Shown piece after piece: positions 12,121-23,455 of a stretch of DNA of 64,000 bases; the first letter of the stretch is position 1; the number at the start of each line of letters is the position of its first letter. The notes beneath the pieces were generated by a model, which searched no databases, was not told the DNA's origin, and was given only the letters and a program-made list of their open reading frames with translations. The position numbers and the translations under genes are program-made. The stretch is taken from NCBI GenBank assembly GCA_024663395.1, contig JANFAH010000033.1, positions 1 through 64,000 on the forward strand. The letters run 5' to 3'. The stretch comes from Pisolithus tinctorius. Lineage: Eukaryota; Basidiomycota; Agaricomycetes; Boletales; Pisolithaceae.

Positions 12121-13476
12121 TAGTGTAGGATATCAGACTTGCGCCCAAGATCTAAGCTTACCTCGACGTCCATCAACTGAAAGGTATTTCCAGGCATACC
12201 GTCGTCATTCATACCACCATCATCTTCCGAGCCAATGTCCGAGCGAGAGTCTGAGCCTGAGTCTCCTTCATCCTCTTGTTCCTCGCCTTCGCCGGGTCCA
12301 ACTCCAATGCTGTCACCAACAGCGGGATCGAACTCCTCGGTAGCCTGGTCGTCAGTGGTACGAATGTTGACGTTAGAAAAAGCTTCCTCCCCGTCTTCCC
12401 CGCCCTCGCTGGAGGTAGCTCCGCAAGAGACTTCCCTGTCGTCGTCGTCGCCGTCGTCGTCTCTCTCTCCCTCCCCATCAGCTTGGTCATCAGTACCAGG
12501 AATAGATCCCTTCATTGACTCAGTTCTAGGGGGATCCTGCATGTCATCCGTGGCCTCGTTAGTGTTACTTGCTCCAGATCCAGAAGGTGCAGGCGCCTCC
12601 TGAACATCTCCAATGTCTCCCTCCAGGTCCACGTCAGCAGTAGGCTCAGCTGCCAGGGGGTGGGTTGCTCTCGTTCTAGGTCCACCTCCCTTCTGCGTTT
12701 TCTGACCCGAAAAAAATCGGGACGTAATGTAGGAACATCTTCAGATTTGTCATGGTCGCGGTCGTCTTCACTGCCTTTCTCGTCTTCCTCTCGGCCCCTT
12801 TTTCTTCCTGTAACCTATAGGAATACTCGGTACGCTTGAAAACACTAGACAAAAAAAAATCACCTTCAAATTATCCCCCTCGCGACGTTCATGCTGCGGT
12901 GCATTGGTATCTGCTGTGTTTGAAGCCGTCTGACGCACACAAAATCAAGCGTAAGTCTAATGCCAGAGACGACAATTAACGACGTACATTTTCTCCGAGT
13001 GCACCACGCGTTATCTTGTTAAAAAACCCCACCAATGCGCCTGCAGATGAAGAAAGAAAGCGCTTCGTCGGTGACATTGGGGGTGTGGGTTCTTCCGCGA
13101 CGGTATCCGATGGGTTTAGCATTCGTGTCTGATGCATCCTGTTAAGACGAATGTCATGTGCTGGTTAGTAATTACAAACAGAGTTATAAAACGAACCTTG
13201 TCATGACTAGAGGCTCGAGGATGGCTAGGGGGCGGAGTTGGCAACGGACCTTGACGTTTTGCCTTGCGACGTGCCATCTCTCGGCGTGTTTCGGCTGTTT
13301 ATACCGTCAACGAAAACGTGGGTGCAACAGCCGAAAAGGGTACCTCGGGACAGGGCGTCTGGCGCGATCTTTGCATAGGGATGAAAGGGCTTGTATGTAG
13401 GGCCGCCTGTAGGAACGGCCTGCGGCGTTCCACGCCGCATGCGAGTGCGGATATGTCGTAAATCGACTTGGGACAT
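11523..13476 (-). CDS. Acidic, Ser/Asp-rich nuclear-type hypothetical protein
   Basis: Reverse-strand multi-exon gene starting at ATG 13476 (MSQVDLRHIRTRMRRG). After an intron (GTACCC to AACAG, about 13346-13298) come basic exons (MARRKAKRQG) and one with TPPMSPTKRFLSSSAG. An NLS-like exon (GRKRGREEDEKGSEDDRD) follows, then a long acidic stretch rich in Asp, Glu, Ser and Gly at 12632-12120. That exon ends NTFQLMDVEVSLDLGR. A near-duplicate ending (GDGGMSDDD then the same NTFQLMDVEV block) recurs at 11523-11783, so part of the gene has been tandemly copied. Composition suggests a disordered nuclear protein such as a histone-binding or transcription-associated factor; no named domain is visible, so this is inference. 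Which duplicated exon set is used cannot be told. Confidence 0.5.
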
Positions 13477-13971
13477 GGGTTGTATGAGCTCGAAATCCTA
13501 GTGGCGCGGCCCCAAGGGTGAAGGACCTTATAAGTCACGGAGGACACAAAGAAGAGGGGTTAACAAAGAAATGGATTTAGAGCTGTTCGGCGACATTCGT
13601 TGGGCTAGTTCCTGCTAGACTCCTTCGATAAGAATAAGTACACCATCCAAGGGGTTCGAAAGGCGAGAGCATTGCGACAACTGGTCAAGCTTCAAGGTCA
13701 GGATCTTGCTCGTATGCAGAACTTCATGCCAGGTAAACGTCGCCTACGGCAGTATTGGAAGACGCACTTTCCATTTTCGCGGTGTGGATATTGCCTTTGT
13801 CGTGGATTATCGGGCCTAACCGCACTTGTCAACAGCACGTTTTCGATCGTGGCGCTTTCGCTTTCGTCGTCCGGGTATTAGGTAAGTCCTGGCCGATTAA
13901 CACCGATGCGGGGGGGAATCCGAGTGAAAATCGGGTGGCAACAGTGAGGGAGTGGCGTTCGCGCATCTTCT
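13477..13971. other. No gene recognised
   Basis: Short open frames only; nothing with a recognisable domain or splice pattern. It contains the 5' flank of the acidic gene and the downstream flank of the H+-ATPase pseudogene. Confidence 0.5.
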
Positions 13972-15045
13972 TATGATTGTAGCCTTCATCGCGAACTTAA
14001 TCCAATCGGGGGGAACAAACCAGATGACCTTCCACGACGACAGATAAGCTCGAGTGTACGCCAAACATTTGACGTGGAAACCTACTCAGACCCAATAATG
14101 CCGACCCAGCGATGGTCGTGAAACCCAATGGGCATAAGCAGCGACCGTCGATGAAACACGATGAAACAAGTATAGTGACGCAGGATGCACTCGTGAGAGC
14201 ATAAGTGGCATTCCATGAAGAAGAGCCCATGCGAACGGGGGACGAAAATCGACGCTTGAGAGATCGATCCCAACCTGGAGGTATACAATTATGTACAGTT
14301 GAGGGTCATTGCTGCTCGAGGTTAGTGTAACGCCGGATTTATCGTTGAAGAACGAGGGCGATACTGGACATAATGAATAAACGATGTCATAGGACCAAGG
14401 GAAAATACGCACGTCCACGAATCTGGCGTCATCGAAGGCAAGACGTGGTCGTCGGAGAGGGTCATGACAGTGGTATCGTTGAGCAGGGCATGCTCGGCGC
14501 CACGAAAGGAAGTCGTAGCCAAACGCGAACGCGAGAATAGCGAAGCAGACGACAATACGGATAGTCAGGGCACAAGGTAGACGGAGTAGTCACGCATATG
14601 CTGGAAGGACACAGGGGAGCCTCGGATAGCTAGACAATAGTGGAGAGATTGGGTTGCGTAAGGACGATATCGGCAGCAACTCAAGTAGCGTCAGAGGCGC
14701 CCTCATCAGCAATGCCGACGTTGGCGCGGGAAAGAGCAAGTTAGCGTCGTTAGCACCATCACTACACGATGTTCGGGGAAGACACCAGCTAAACCACCGG
14801 CATCGAGAACGAGTTCATACGTTTGCCTCCAGGGGAAGGACCATCCTTGAGCACCTTGATCTTGACACCGAGAGCCAGAGCGTCGTCAATTGTCTGGTTG
14901 GTATCCTCACCGTGGTTCTCCATGCGAGATGCATATGCAGCGAGAAGAACAATGTCATTGGCGGACAAGGGACCGTGTGTATGGATAGTTTCCGACACCA
15001 GCAAGTTCATCAATACCTTTCTGCTGAAAATCGTTGGCGGAGTTT
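13972..15045 (-). pseudogene. Collapsed plasma-membrane H+-ATPase (PMA1-type)
   Basis: Reverse-strand remnant of a P3A proton pump. Recognisable in family order are KGIDELAG (family: IEELAGV), KLLVSE-type text as NLLVSETIHTHGPLSANDIV, LLAAYASRMEN, VKIKVLKDGPSPGGK, GDGAND, ALSRANVGIADEGASDA, then an in-frame stop, AADIVLTQPNLSTI, DRVLPSMTPDSW-like text near 14430, QASIFVPRSHGLFFMEC near 14250, and near the end VIWFVPPDWIKFAMKAT. The DKTGT phosphorylation motif is missing: the sequence jumps from ELAGV straight to the following LLVSE. The nucleotide-binding domain and the region before GDGAND are also deleted, and frames shift repeatedly. It cannot encode a pump. Its 5' remnant overlaps the outer end of IR3 at 15008. 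Confidence 0.85.
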
Positions 15046-16447
15046 GAGGACATGATAAGAGCCTCCTACCTAATAGTGCCAGCTTCGACTAGCGACACCC
15101 GAGTGGCGTGAATTCGCTGATGAGTCATCATGTCTTCGCTCGAACACAAAGGCGTCAGTTTCGGAATCGTTCGTCCGGGCGAAATCGCATATCGTTTTCA
15201 AGAAAACGATCAACCATAGGTCCAGGTCCAGGATCTTTCATATCGCTGCAGCAGCCCCGCTGACCATGGCTTTCATACTCGAGCAGGGCTTTCATGTCGT
15301 GCGTCGTCGTCGTCTTCTTCCAGGCTCGTCTGCCCTGTGCGCTTTAGAGATTAGGCTTACATAATAGCGATGTTCCTCTGACAAGCCAATGGCGATTACT
15401 GTCGATTGGCCCAGCGGTTCTGGGGATGTCCGGGACGGAATGAAAGACAGTAGGTCCTCGCGAACCCATGCACTTTACTCCCGTTTTGGCTTCCACGAAC
15501 CGTCCATTTTCAGATCAATATGTGTGGCATTGAATCTCCCTGCCCGTCTTCTCGTGATCGAAAGACATGAAGCTATCGGGTGGGGCGTCGACTTTGTCCC
15601 GACGGTGACGACAGCGATATCTGACCAAACAAATGTTTTGGAACCGGGACTCATCACACCCGAATTTCAGGCCGTCGGTCGCTGGCCGGGATGCCACAAG
15701 ATTCCGAAGCCGCCCTTGTGCGGAAACCTTCGTTACACTTACAAGCTGATATATGGGGCCTTGATTCCAGTCAAGTTGGTTTGGTATACCTCGCCGCTTT
15801 CATACCAGCTCTGGTCTGTCAGTTAAATCTCATCTAGCTGCACACCTTCTGACTTCTTGTGGCGCCGCCCATCGCCGGTTGGCCTAGTTGACCGAGTAGG
15901 AACAGACTACATTACGGTATCGAGCTGGCCGCCGTGTCACGGAACATGTAGGCGTACGCAGCTTCTTTCTCAGCGGGTCCAGGCTACCCTCACAATTCAG
16001 TTTTCCCAAGCTCTTGAACGTTCGACGCTAGAGGCTTTGGTTAAATACGACGACCAAGGGATTCGATACACTACATGCAACGAAATCCACAAAAATCGTG
16101 GCTGTCGCAGAGCGAATGTTATTTACTTTTCTTCTTCTTCATGCTTACTTCGTCGACGTATTATGAGACAAACACTATAAATATTTACTGTGAACTGATA
16201 AGCACGAGAAAAAATCACGCTGTGGACTGCCCAGGGGTGGGTGTATTATCAACATGGTCAAGCACAACTTCTACCGCTGGGTAAGTATCAAACAACGCTA
16301 CCGTATAACAGTTAAGTGACCCCACAAAACTCGCGTCAACTGTCAGAACAACTGAGCGCAGACATGGTAAAAGGGTACGGCAATCAAAACCATGAGGTCC
16401 AGGTCCAGGAGAGTGGGTAGGATGCTGCAGAAGCGCATCTAATAGGC
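15008..16447 (+). repeat. Left copy of inverted duplication IR3
   Basis: Reverse complement of 25925-27369, about 1.44 kb with a few substitutions and small indels; base pairs sum to 42377 over most of the length. It begins inside the H+-ATPase pseudogene and ends inside the last exon of the F-box/LRR gene, so it is a copied chromosome segment, not a discrete element with its own ends. Confidence 0.92.
15389..15826 (+). CDS. Hypothetical 145-residue ORF in IR3 (left copy)
   Basis: Open frame from a true ATG (MAITVDWPSGSGDVRDG) to TAA. The middle has IERHEAIGWGVDFVPTVTTA; the end is YTSPLSYQLWSVS. No family was recognised, no membrane helix is clear and no intron is needed. It is repeated with one visible residue change (Ser to Leu, near residue 23) on the reverse strand at 26551-26988. 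Conservation between copies reflects recent duplication, not selection. It may be part of a larger decayed gene. Confidence 0.35.
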   Translation: MAITVDWPSGSGDVRDGMKDSRSSRTHALYSRFGFHEPSIFRSICVALNLPARLLVIERHEAIGWGVDFVPTVTTAISDQTNVLEPGLITPEFQAVGRWPGCHKIPKPPLCGNLRYTYKLIYGALIPVKLVWYTSPLSYQLWSVS

Positions 16448-17876
16448 CAGTTGATGTCATCCCGTAGACGCTCAGGTGTTGCACAGCCGGATACATTGAC
16501 AGGATTTTGGTCCAAGCACGAATGGGAATTTTGTCGTCGCAATCCGTGCCAAAAATGAAATGCAGACACTGCACATGCGGGAGGGAGGGAAAGGAGCCGG
16601 CTATATGGGTGGCATCCCAGGGGACGACACTGGGCCATTCTAAGGATAAATGGATGACATGTGGGACAGATGGTGCGCCAACGCAAGCAATCGCCTCTGG
16701 AAACCCAAAAACTTGGATTGACATTGCAGCGTAATGGATCTCCACCGTGCGGTATGTGGTTAGTCGACCACACGCCGCCGCAACAGACAAAAGATGATTC
16801 AAATCAGCGGTGCTATCTTGGGCACTCAGATCTTCAGAGTGAACTTCTAGTACCTGGAGGCAGGGGGTAGTAAGGGATTCCAGTAAGAACGCCGTATGCA
16901 CTGCAGTAGCTTCCAAAATGACTGTGCGAAGACATGAAAACGATATTCTTGATGCGTTAGATGGAGGAACAGATTGCTGCAGGGCTTGGCGAATGACAAG
17001 GACCTGAAGGAGAGGCATATCCAGTAAAAACGCCATCAAATTGTTCAGAGACAATCTGGAATCTGCGGGGAGATGGCAGAGAGTGAAATTTCGCAGATTA
17101 CGAAAGCCTTCAGGGTGGAACAGCAGCCAGTGGACCCCGAAATTTTCGATGTGCAGATGACGAAGAGCTGGTGCTCTGAGCTCGAGTGCGGGAATTGTTG
17201 GCCTAGCGAACACTTCGGGAGAGTTGTAGCCAACCAGGATGAGTGTTTTCAGGTTGGGTGTAAACCTTGGGATGCGCCACCATTATCGTCATGTGTTCAA
17301 GGGGTAGGTGTAAGTAAACGGAGCGGACCCGATGTGGTGTGGCAAACGCCTGAGAGACATTGTTCTCCGCAGTTAGTACGTCCCGCCGATAAACAATCGA
17401 TCCGAAGATATTCTCCGAGTAGTTGAGTGCGTAATCCCAGGAGACGTCCAGCAGATGTGGCATAGAACGCTGTATCATCATTGCCACCCACTCTCCGTTG
17501 TCGTTGGCAAAATTGATCGCACGAGCCCAAAGTCGGGGAGAAGTGGTGGTGATTACTCGCCACTGGCGGCACACATGACTACAAGCTACCAGTGAGTGGC
17601 TCCCGGCTTCTGAGTCCGCAACATATCGAAAGATATCCAGAAGAGCTCCACTGGAAGGCTCATGATGGGCGAAAAGGAGTTTAGACCCTCATGCAAGCAC
17701 CGGACAAGTTCAAGGAGACGCGCGACCTCTGCACTAATAACTAAAGGATCAGCAGCGCTCAGTGGAAATGATGACTGGTATTGGGGCTGTAACCGTGCAT
17801 CGGCAGATCGCAATTTTCGGGATCGCTGATATCGAAGAGTAAATAGTACTGCACCAATAATTGAGATCACCGACAA
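16215..17876 (-). pseudogene. F-box/LRR-type protein with frameshifts
   Basis: Reverse-strand gene of the large Agaricomycete F-box family, whose members act as substrate adaptors of SCF ubiquitin ligases. An N-terminal hydrophobic stretch (ISIIGAVLFTL) and helical region lead to the F-box: SLPVELFW, then after a one-base slip DIFRYVADSEAGSHSLVACS followed by HVCRQWRVITTTSPRLWARA. The C-terminal half is LRR-like, with repeated Leu-x-x-Leu spacing (LRHLHIENFG, LRNFTLCHLPADSRLSLNNL, LRSVVLTVDASF). A second one-base slip lies near 17268, just before TPNLKTLILVGYNS. The last exon, from about 16447, is inside the IR3 duplication and recurs at 25925-26124. With the two slips it is broken as read; if those are assembly indels it is an ordinary F-box gene. 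Confidence 0.75.
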
Positions 17877-17947
17877 GAATATCAGAATTCCACACTAACC
17901 AGGAATCGCGGTTGCCACAAACAGGATTAAGGACGGGATTGTCATAC

Positions 17948-17990
17948 TGACGCGTTGGTAACTGGTAAATTACCAGAGACCAACGCGTCA
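17948..17990. promoter_or_regulatory. 43-bp near-perfect palindrome with two ACGCGT sites
   Basis: TGACGCGTTGGT, then AA, CTGGTAA, a central A, TTACCAG, AG, ACCAACGCGTCA: a 12-bp outer stem, a 2+2 internal loop and a 7-bp inner stem, centred on 17969. It lies about 70-115 bp upstream of the first codon of the F-box gene. ACGCGT is the MluI cell-cycle box recognised by MBF in yeasts; a role here is inference. Confidence 0.6.
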
Positions 17991-18662
17991 ATATCCTGTA
18001 GTTTCCTCTCTTTTAACCACCTCAAAACAAAGGAGGAGTGGCAGGGCGGAGAATTATCCCGACGCCTGCCACAAATCACGGGAACTCACCCATTCTTTGT
18101 TATGCTAGCATTCACGCGCATTGCCAGACCGGAGGCCAAGGTTATGGTAACTCGGAGAATGCCGTCCAGGCTCGGCATAAACCTAGCTTGCGACTTTGCT
18201 GAGGTGCAATCGCGAGACCACACCGAAGAGATCAGAGAGCATTCGAAAGCAACAGGCAACCTACGCAGATACCGCACCAGTTGCCTCTAGATCTTCCACG
18301 GCCGTATTACACCTCAGCTGGCTCCCTCTCAAGCTCGACCCTCTACTACACATCCCGAACCCACAGACGTTTGACGGTCGGAATTCATGTTTCTGCTATG
18401 AGGTTAGCTCTAAGGACCGTTCGGGTAATTTGCGGTCAGACAAGGTTGGTAACGGGTCGCTAGGAACGGTGAAGGCGCAAGGAGAAGAGAATTGTATGGA
18501 GGTATTCTGCGGGGGGTGGTCCTATTGTGCATTCACATCTAGTTTTCATCCATACAATATCCATCGAGTAAGATATTCACAGATAACCAACTCATTCATA
18601 TACTATCTGCAACACACAAGATGACAGTAGGCGTTCCCAGCAAGCATCCCTTCGTATCCTCT
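17991..18662. other. Intergenic, no gene seen
   Basis: Short open frames without recognisable domains between the F-box promoter and the 3' end of the RING gene. Confidence 0.5.
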
Positions 18663-19355
18663 TCAAGTATCACCGATGAATGAATCCAACACAGGCACCA
18701 ATTGGACTCGACTTGCTGCAAGCACCCCTCGCGTTTCCCGAGCAACAGCACTCATCCCATCCAACAGTCCATGCAGAGTAAAGGCTGGTACGGGCGCACT
18801 TGTGACATGGTTGCGGCATGTGGGACAAGTGCGCTGTGAAAATGGGACGTCTTTCTACCTGCTTTGCGAAGAAACTCTCAGGCATGAACAACAGTAGGTG
18901 TGTCCGCAGTCAGGTAGCCTATGGTTATAAGCGTTGCGTTTAGTGCGACTGGTCCACGGATCGATAATGACTCACGTGAGTGGTTGGCAAGCAGGCCAAG
19001 GCATATGGCACAGGACAAGTCACGTTCAGCCGTAGCAAATATCTTAAAACAATCCATCAGTGGCTTCATACTCGATCGGCAGAATACATCCATTACCTTC
19101 TGGATAGCCTCCCAAAAATTGTTTCTAGTAGTAGCAAGCTCCCTGCGCAACGCCGTGTTGTGATCCATCTGAATCTCGCATGTGCAAGCGGACCTGAGTT
19201 GTAAATCATAATAAAATGGGGAGACGAACCAGCGGCCCGACGATGGAAATCGTCTTTGTTCCAGGTTCTGCAGGCTCAAGGGCATCGTGAGAAATAACAA
19301 CGAAGCCTTCATCATCGTCCATCCTGTCAGGGTTGGGGGGTCGTGCTTTATTCAT
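18663..19355 (-). CDS. RING-finger protein (probable E3 ubiquitin ligase)
   Basis: Reverse-strand gene. The first exon encodes an acidic head (MDDDEGFVVISHDALEPAEP; ATG at 19322, or in frame at 19355). The second encodes a helical, likely coiled-coil region (MDHNTALRRELATTRNNFWE) running into the first zinc ligands CAICLGLLANHS. An intron from GTGAGT near 18977 to CATAG near 18923 joins this to LPDCGHTYCCSCL; further on comes TCPTCRNHVTSAPVPAFTLH, and the frame stops at TGA 18663-18665. The order C-x2-C, C-x-H-x2-C-x2-C, C-x2-C matches a RING-HC finger, which recruits E2 enzymes. The frame between exons 1 and 2, and between the CCSCL and TCPTC segments, is not fully resolved by eye. About 190 residues; no other domain. 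Confidence 0.7.
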
Positions 19356-20744
19356 GTAGCTGTTAAGGCTTCTTACAGTCGGAATATAAGAGTGAGCAGC
19401 TGGGGAGGTGCATGTGAGTCGCATTCTGCTTTAAGCATCGTCATCGCACTGCTGAAGCTTCATTTGACCTGGAATACGACCACAATTTTCAGTGCACCAA
19501 CCCAACAAAGGAGGTCATAACGAACAAACGACATCCTTAATACAAAGTCCAACAAAAGCTCTTTATCACCCCCTGTTGAGCTAGAACACAGCAAGGAGCA
19601 GCTGGCGAGATTACTCACACAGTGAACGCGGCAGAACACGTAAGGACGAGGAGACACCTTAGATCAGTGTTCTGCTGGTCAGCGAACTTCACTGAAGTTG
19701 ACTTGAACGTAACTTTCAGCGGTTTCTTGAGTCATTCTCTTTGCGTAGCAACTGCTGAGGCTGTGCTTTTTGTCGGCCAGTCACGTGTGCATGAGCCTGA
19801 GATAATCTACGTGTGAGATGGACTTCGGGCACTGCAAAACATTCAGTAACTAGTGTGAACGTTCACTGACTGGCAGAACATTGCCTTTAATATCACAGTG
19901 AACAGTACAAGATCCGCGAAAACGTCGAATTACGGCTGATTTTTTCAATACACAGAACCACTCCGATTCATGGACGGAGACGAGGTTTACCGACAAACTA
20001 ACTTGAGCGAAGCGGGGATGTTTGGTCGCTATCCCGCCGGCCCGGGGTAAAGTTATTGCGGCACTAATAATGTACTTATGAAGGGATCCCCAGTGAAAGA
20101 ATCGTGAAAGAAATGGTCACTACGGGCAGTGCTCTTCCTTCTGTCTTCTTTCTGTCAATATGCTTTATCCCTCCCATATCAATGGTGTGACCCATCATGC
20201 TCATTCGCCACTCCAGGTTTAGGCGGACGGCAGGTTCAAAAAGTCCATGCCTCCAACTCGAGTGGGAGCCTCTCCTTGTTAGTCGCCCTTACCTATCGCC
20301 GTTCGTTGCTTGTGATTATTCAATACCCTCGTGGCCTCCTTTCTGGTAAAGGTATGATAGTGCCAGAGAAGCCGTCACATTCTTTGTAGATATTCCTCCT
20401 CGGCCCTGGCGTCACTCTCGAGCGCGATGTAAGGCTAGATGCTACCCGTTAGTAACTCATCCTTAACATCTTGATAGGACGTCCCTATCTTTCGCCAACT
20501 GTTCCCCGTTCGTCGGCAGCGTTCCAAACTGTACCTCAACCCCCCAAGCGTAGCAAGGCAAGTGGCAAGTTTCGTGTTCGGGTCTTCTCATACTAACCCT
20601 CGCCACCGCAGCTATATCACTTCTGTTACCCACCGTCGCTTAGGTCGATCTAATTCGTCTAAGTATCTAGTTGACAAACATTCAAATATTCGGTGAGACT
20701 TTCTTCCCGACGCAGGTCTGATTTGTTCACACAACTGCAGTGCG
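19356..20744. other. Intergenic, no gene seen
   Basis: No coding signal was recognised over about 1.4 kb. It contains a 12-bp perfect palindrome GTGAACGTTCAC at 19855-19866. The last 100 bases are the presumed leader of the gene starting at 20745. Confidence 0.5.
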
Positions 20745-21734
20745 ATGGATGCAGAACTCAAGAATCAACTTCCAGTTAGTCTCCAACGTCAGTCCAGCAG
20801 GCTGGATCCTGCTAAAACCCATTCAACAAAACCAAAACGTGTGTGCCATCCTGCCCACACCCCCACTCCTGTCGTCGCTGTCGAACATGTTGCCCCTACC
20901 ACGTTGAGCCAGGACCCTCCTGCCGTGACTTCTTCAGAGAAGCCTTCCGAGTCCATGGCCTTCGATAATTTGAGAGCCGAAATCCATCCCCCGAGTTCCC
21001 GATCAAGCCAACCAATAAATCTGGTTTCACCATCAGCTCCGCCTGCTGGCATCGACCATATACAGTTGCCGGAGGGGGAGAGAAGGCTTTCTAGGGTCTG
21101 TCCTTCGGCGAGGGACACTTATTATAATCCAACAGCCACTCATTTGCCTACTCCCACCCATCCGGCTCAGCAGCCACACGGCCCTGCAGTCGCTCCATCC
21201 ATCTTCCTTCATAAGCCAGCAACCTCATCGTTTTCGCCTGGCAAAACCCAAACTAGGCCTGACAATATAGCTTCAGCCATTCCAATAACCCCTCAGTTAT
21301 TTCCGAACCACCCTTATTCCCAGATACCAATTCCGGCCACCGCCACTACTGCTGCAGTCGTGAACTGGCCATTAAAGCGCACGCAGAAGGCCATCAGGAA
21401 ACAAAAGGAGTATGTAACCTTCTACAGGTCCTTTTCAGAGGGACCGTTGGACTCACCTCCTGACGTTCCGGAGGCCTACGAACATCCTTGGAAAATTGCA
21501 GACCTATATGTTCACCACAATCAAACCGAGCGCGCATTCCAGGTCTGGATCAGGTCTGAAACGGGGTGGATCAAAGCGGCGGTGGATACCCACCATCCAA
21601 CACTGTCAGATTATCGCCTCAAGTTGTTGGACAATGGAGAACCGTCCTGGGTTCTCAGAAAGACGATGGTCACTGACAGGGGGAGGGCGAAGAGGAAGCA
21701 AGAAGCCCTGACGATTATGAAGCCTGATATGTAA
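20745..21734 (+). CDS. Hypothetical Pro/Ser-rich protein, 329 aa, one exon
   Basis: Uninterrupted frame from ATG (MDAELKNQLPVSLQRQSS) to TAA. Residues 1-210 are low-complexity, rich in Pro, Ser, Thr and His, as in disordered regions. The C-terminal 110 residues look folded: WPLKRTQKAIRKQKEYVTFY, FSEGPLDSPPDVPEAYEHPW, then FQVWIRSETGWIKAAVDT and a Lys/Arg-rich tail. This compact C-terminal module with many aromatic and charged residues could be a small conserved domain; I do not recognise it. Unlike its neighbours the frame is clean and there is no intron. Function unknown. Confidence 0.6.
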   Translation: MDAELKNQLPVSLQRQSSRLDPAKTHSTKPKRVCHPAHTPTPVVAVEHVAPTTLSQDPPAVTSSEKPSESMAFDNLRAEIHPPSSRSSQPINLVSPSAPPAGIDHIQLPEGERRLSRVCPSARDTYYNPTATHLPTPTHPAQQPHGPAVAPSIFLHKPATSSFSPGKTQTRPDNIASAIPITPQLFPNHPYSQIPIPATATTAAVVNWPLKRTQKAIRKQKEYVTFYRSFSEGPLDSPPDVPEAYEHPWKIADLYVHHNQTERAFQVWIRSETGWIKAAVDTHHPTLSDYRLKLLDNGEPSWVLRKTMVTDRGRAKRKQEALTIMKPDM

Positions 21735-22168
21735 TTCGCCTAGCTTACTTTCTGTACAAAATTTACTGGGAACATATGAGCATGGTCCATAATGGCTAAG
21801 TAAGACGATCCTGGAAGTACCTGCGTATCGATCTGCTGGTACAGCAGCCGGGCCTGAGTGTCGTGTATTCCGAGGCAATATCCGAATTCAAACCCAGGAC
21901 AACTTTAATTCCCTCACACTCATCGTCGCTTGTCAGGCTCTTACATGCCAGTCTCGTTCCCTACGTTGTAGGGCACGACGCGCTCCTTACCTTGTTCATG
22001 CAGTCACACATCGGAGTTTCATGTCGGAGGCAAAAGACATGTCAGGTTCAGTCGCGCACTCGTGCTCTGCCAACGTCTGGTGCACTTCGTAGAGAATGGG
22101 AGTAGGTCAGGTCACGTGCATAGACTAGTTTCCAGTAGATATCGCGTATGCTAAGTCAGCGATAAACT
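21735..22168. other. Intergenic, no gene seen
   Basis: About 430 bases without a supported coding region. Confidence 0.5.
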
Positions 22169-23455
22169 ATGGACGACGAAAATGCCCGCTGGCACTTAGA
22201 AGCCCTCGATGATGAAGATGACTGCGATGAACACTACAACTATTACTCGAAAACGATATGAAAATGGCACTTGGACGTTTTCACAGGCGCCACTGCTGAC
22301 TCAGCCTGCCAGCCATCATTTCCGTTTATTTACACTTATTCAAACCTCGGAAACCGCCAAAACGAAGCCAAAACGCGGGATATCAAAGCAAGCTGCTGTT
22401 TTCGGCCTAATTACTCGGTCAACGAAAACAAAACGAAAACGCACGAAAACGACACACGAAAACGTGCTGTGAATTCCCTGTTGGCGTCGTCTGGCTTGCC
22501 CGCTTTTGGAATCATTTTTTTTCCCCTCAATTTTGGGTCTCGCTCTTGCCTCGGGTCGTCCGACTTCCTGTCCTCGGAACGGGCATTGTGTGTGCTTCCT
22601 TCCCCTTTTGATCACGAATTTTTTTACTCGCGTATCTGGTGTTTGCCATCTGTCTGGAACTGGCACAAGCCTACTTTTCAAAGCTAATAGTGATGATTTC
22701 TCGTCAGTCCTCACCCCCAAGTATGACATCAAACTCGTGTCACGTTGACCGGTGAAGACTTGCTGCGCTAACTGCTGGTGCTACTGCTGGCGGGTATTCT
22801 AAACAGACTGCTTGCATCATCGAAATCACTGATTCGTTTGCAGTCTATCCTCCTCTTGTCATTCATACTCGTACTTCTTCATCGGGGAACGCCTGAGGCC
22901 TTTAAAGCGGGCCTCTGCCAAAGTTTGTGTTCCGTGTTGTTATTCTCCCGCTCGCTTGAATGGTATTCACGGGTCAAGCAGCGTCTCTTGTCGATATCCA
23001 ACGCTCCCGCTTGTCAACGTAGGTGTCAACCTCGGAGCTCTCAAGTCGTTCCTCCTCATTCTCTGCTAGGCCCATTGTGCCTCCGAACCATATAAATTTG
23101 ACTGCCCCTGCAAGTCCTTTGTTCCGTCGCCCTCTGCGAGACAATCCATTTGAATCCCCTCCGTTATCGCCACCTCTGCCCTTCTATACTGCGCCGTCTG
23201 CTTCCTTGACACCTTCGCAGGCCGAAGATCCACCACTGGACCTCTCCCGCCCGTTGCCCGCAATAACCATCCGGAGCCGCCAACAGGTTCGCATCCCTGC
23301 CACATACCAACCCTCTTCCGCTCCCCTTGACACCCCTAGTAGAGCTCGAGACGAATTCCCTTGTGGAAGCCTACCCTGTGCTTGACACCACAGCGGATTT
23401 TACGCTGGACGACGAGGGGTTCACCACGCTTGAAAAACCTCTCCTCCCGCGGTAG
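22169..23455 (+). CDS. Possible multi-exon hypothetical gene
   Basis: Weakly supported. A short acidic frame starts at ATG 22169 (MDDENARWHLEALDDEDDCD). Later come a hydrophobic stretch (LLLLSFILVLLHRG region near 22850), a Pro/Ser-rich stretch (LFRRPLRDNPFESPPLSPPL near 23120-23170) and a plausible C-terminus in another frame (LETNSLVEAYPVLDTTADFT, ending at TAG 23453-23455). The pieces are on one strand and in sensible order for a membrane-anchored or disordered protein. I could not assign splice sites that join them, and at least one frame change is needed near 23330. It may be two genes or none. Confidence 0.3.
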
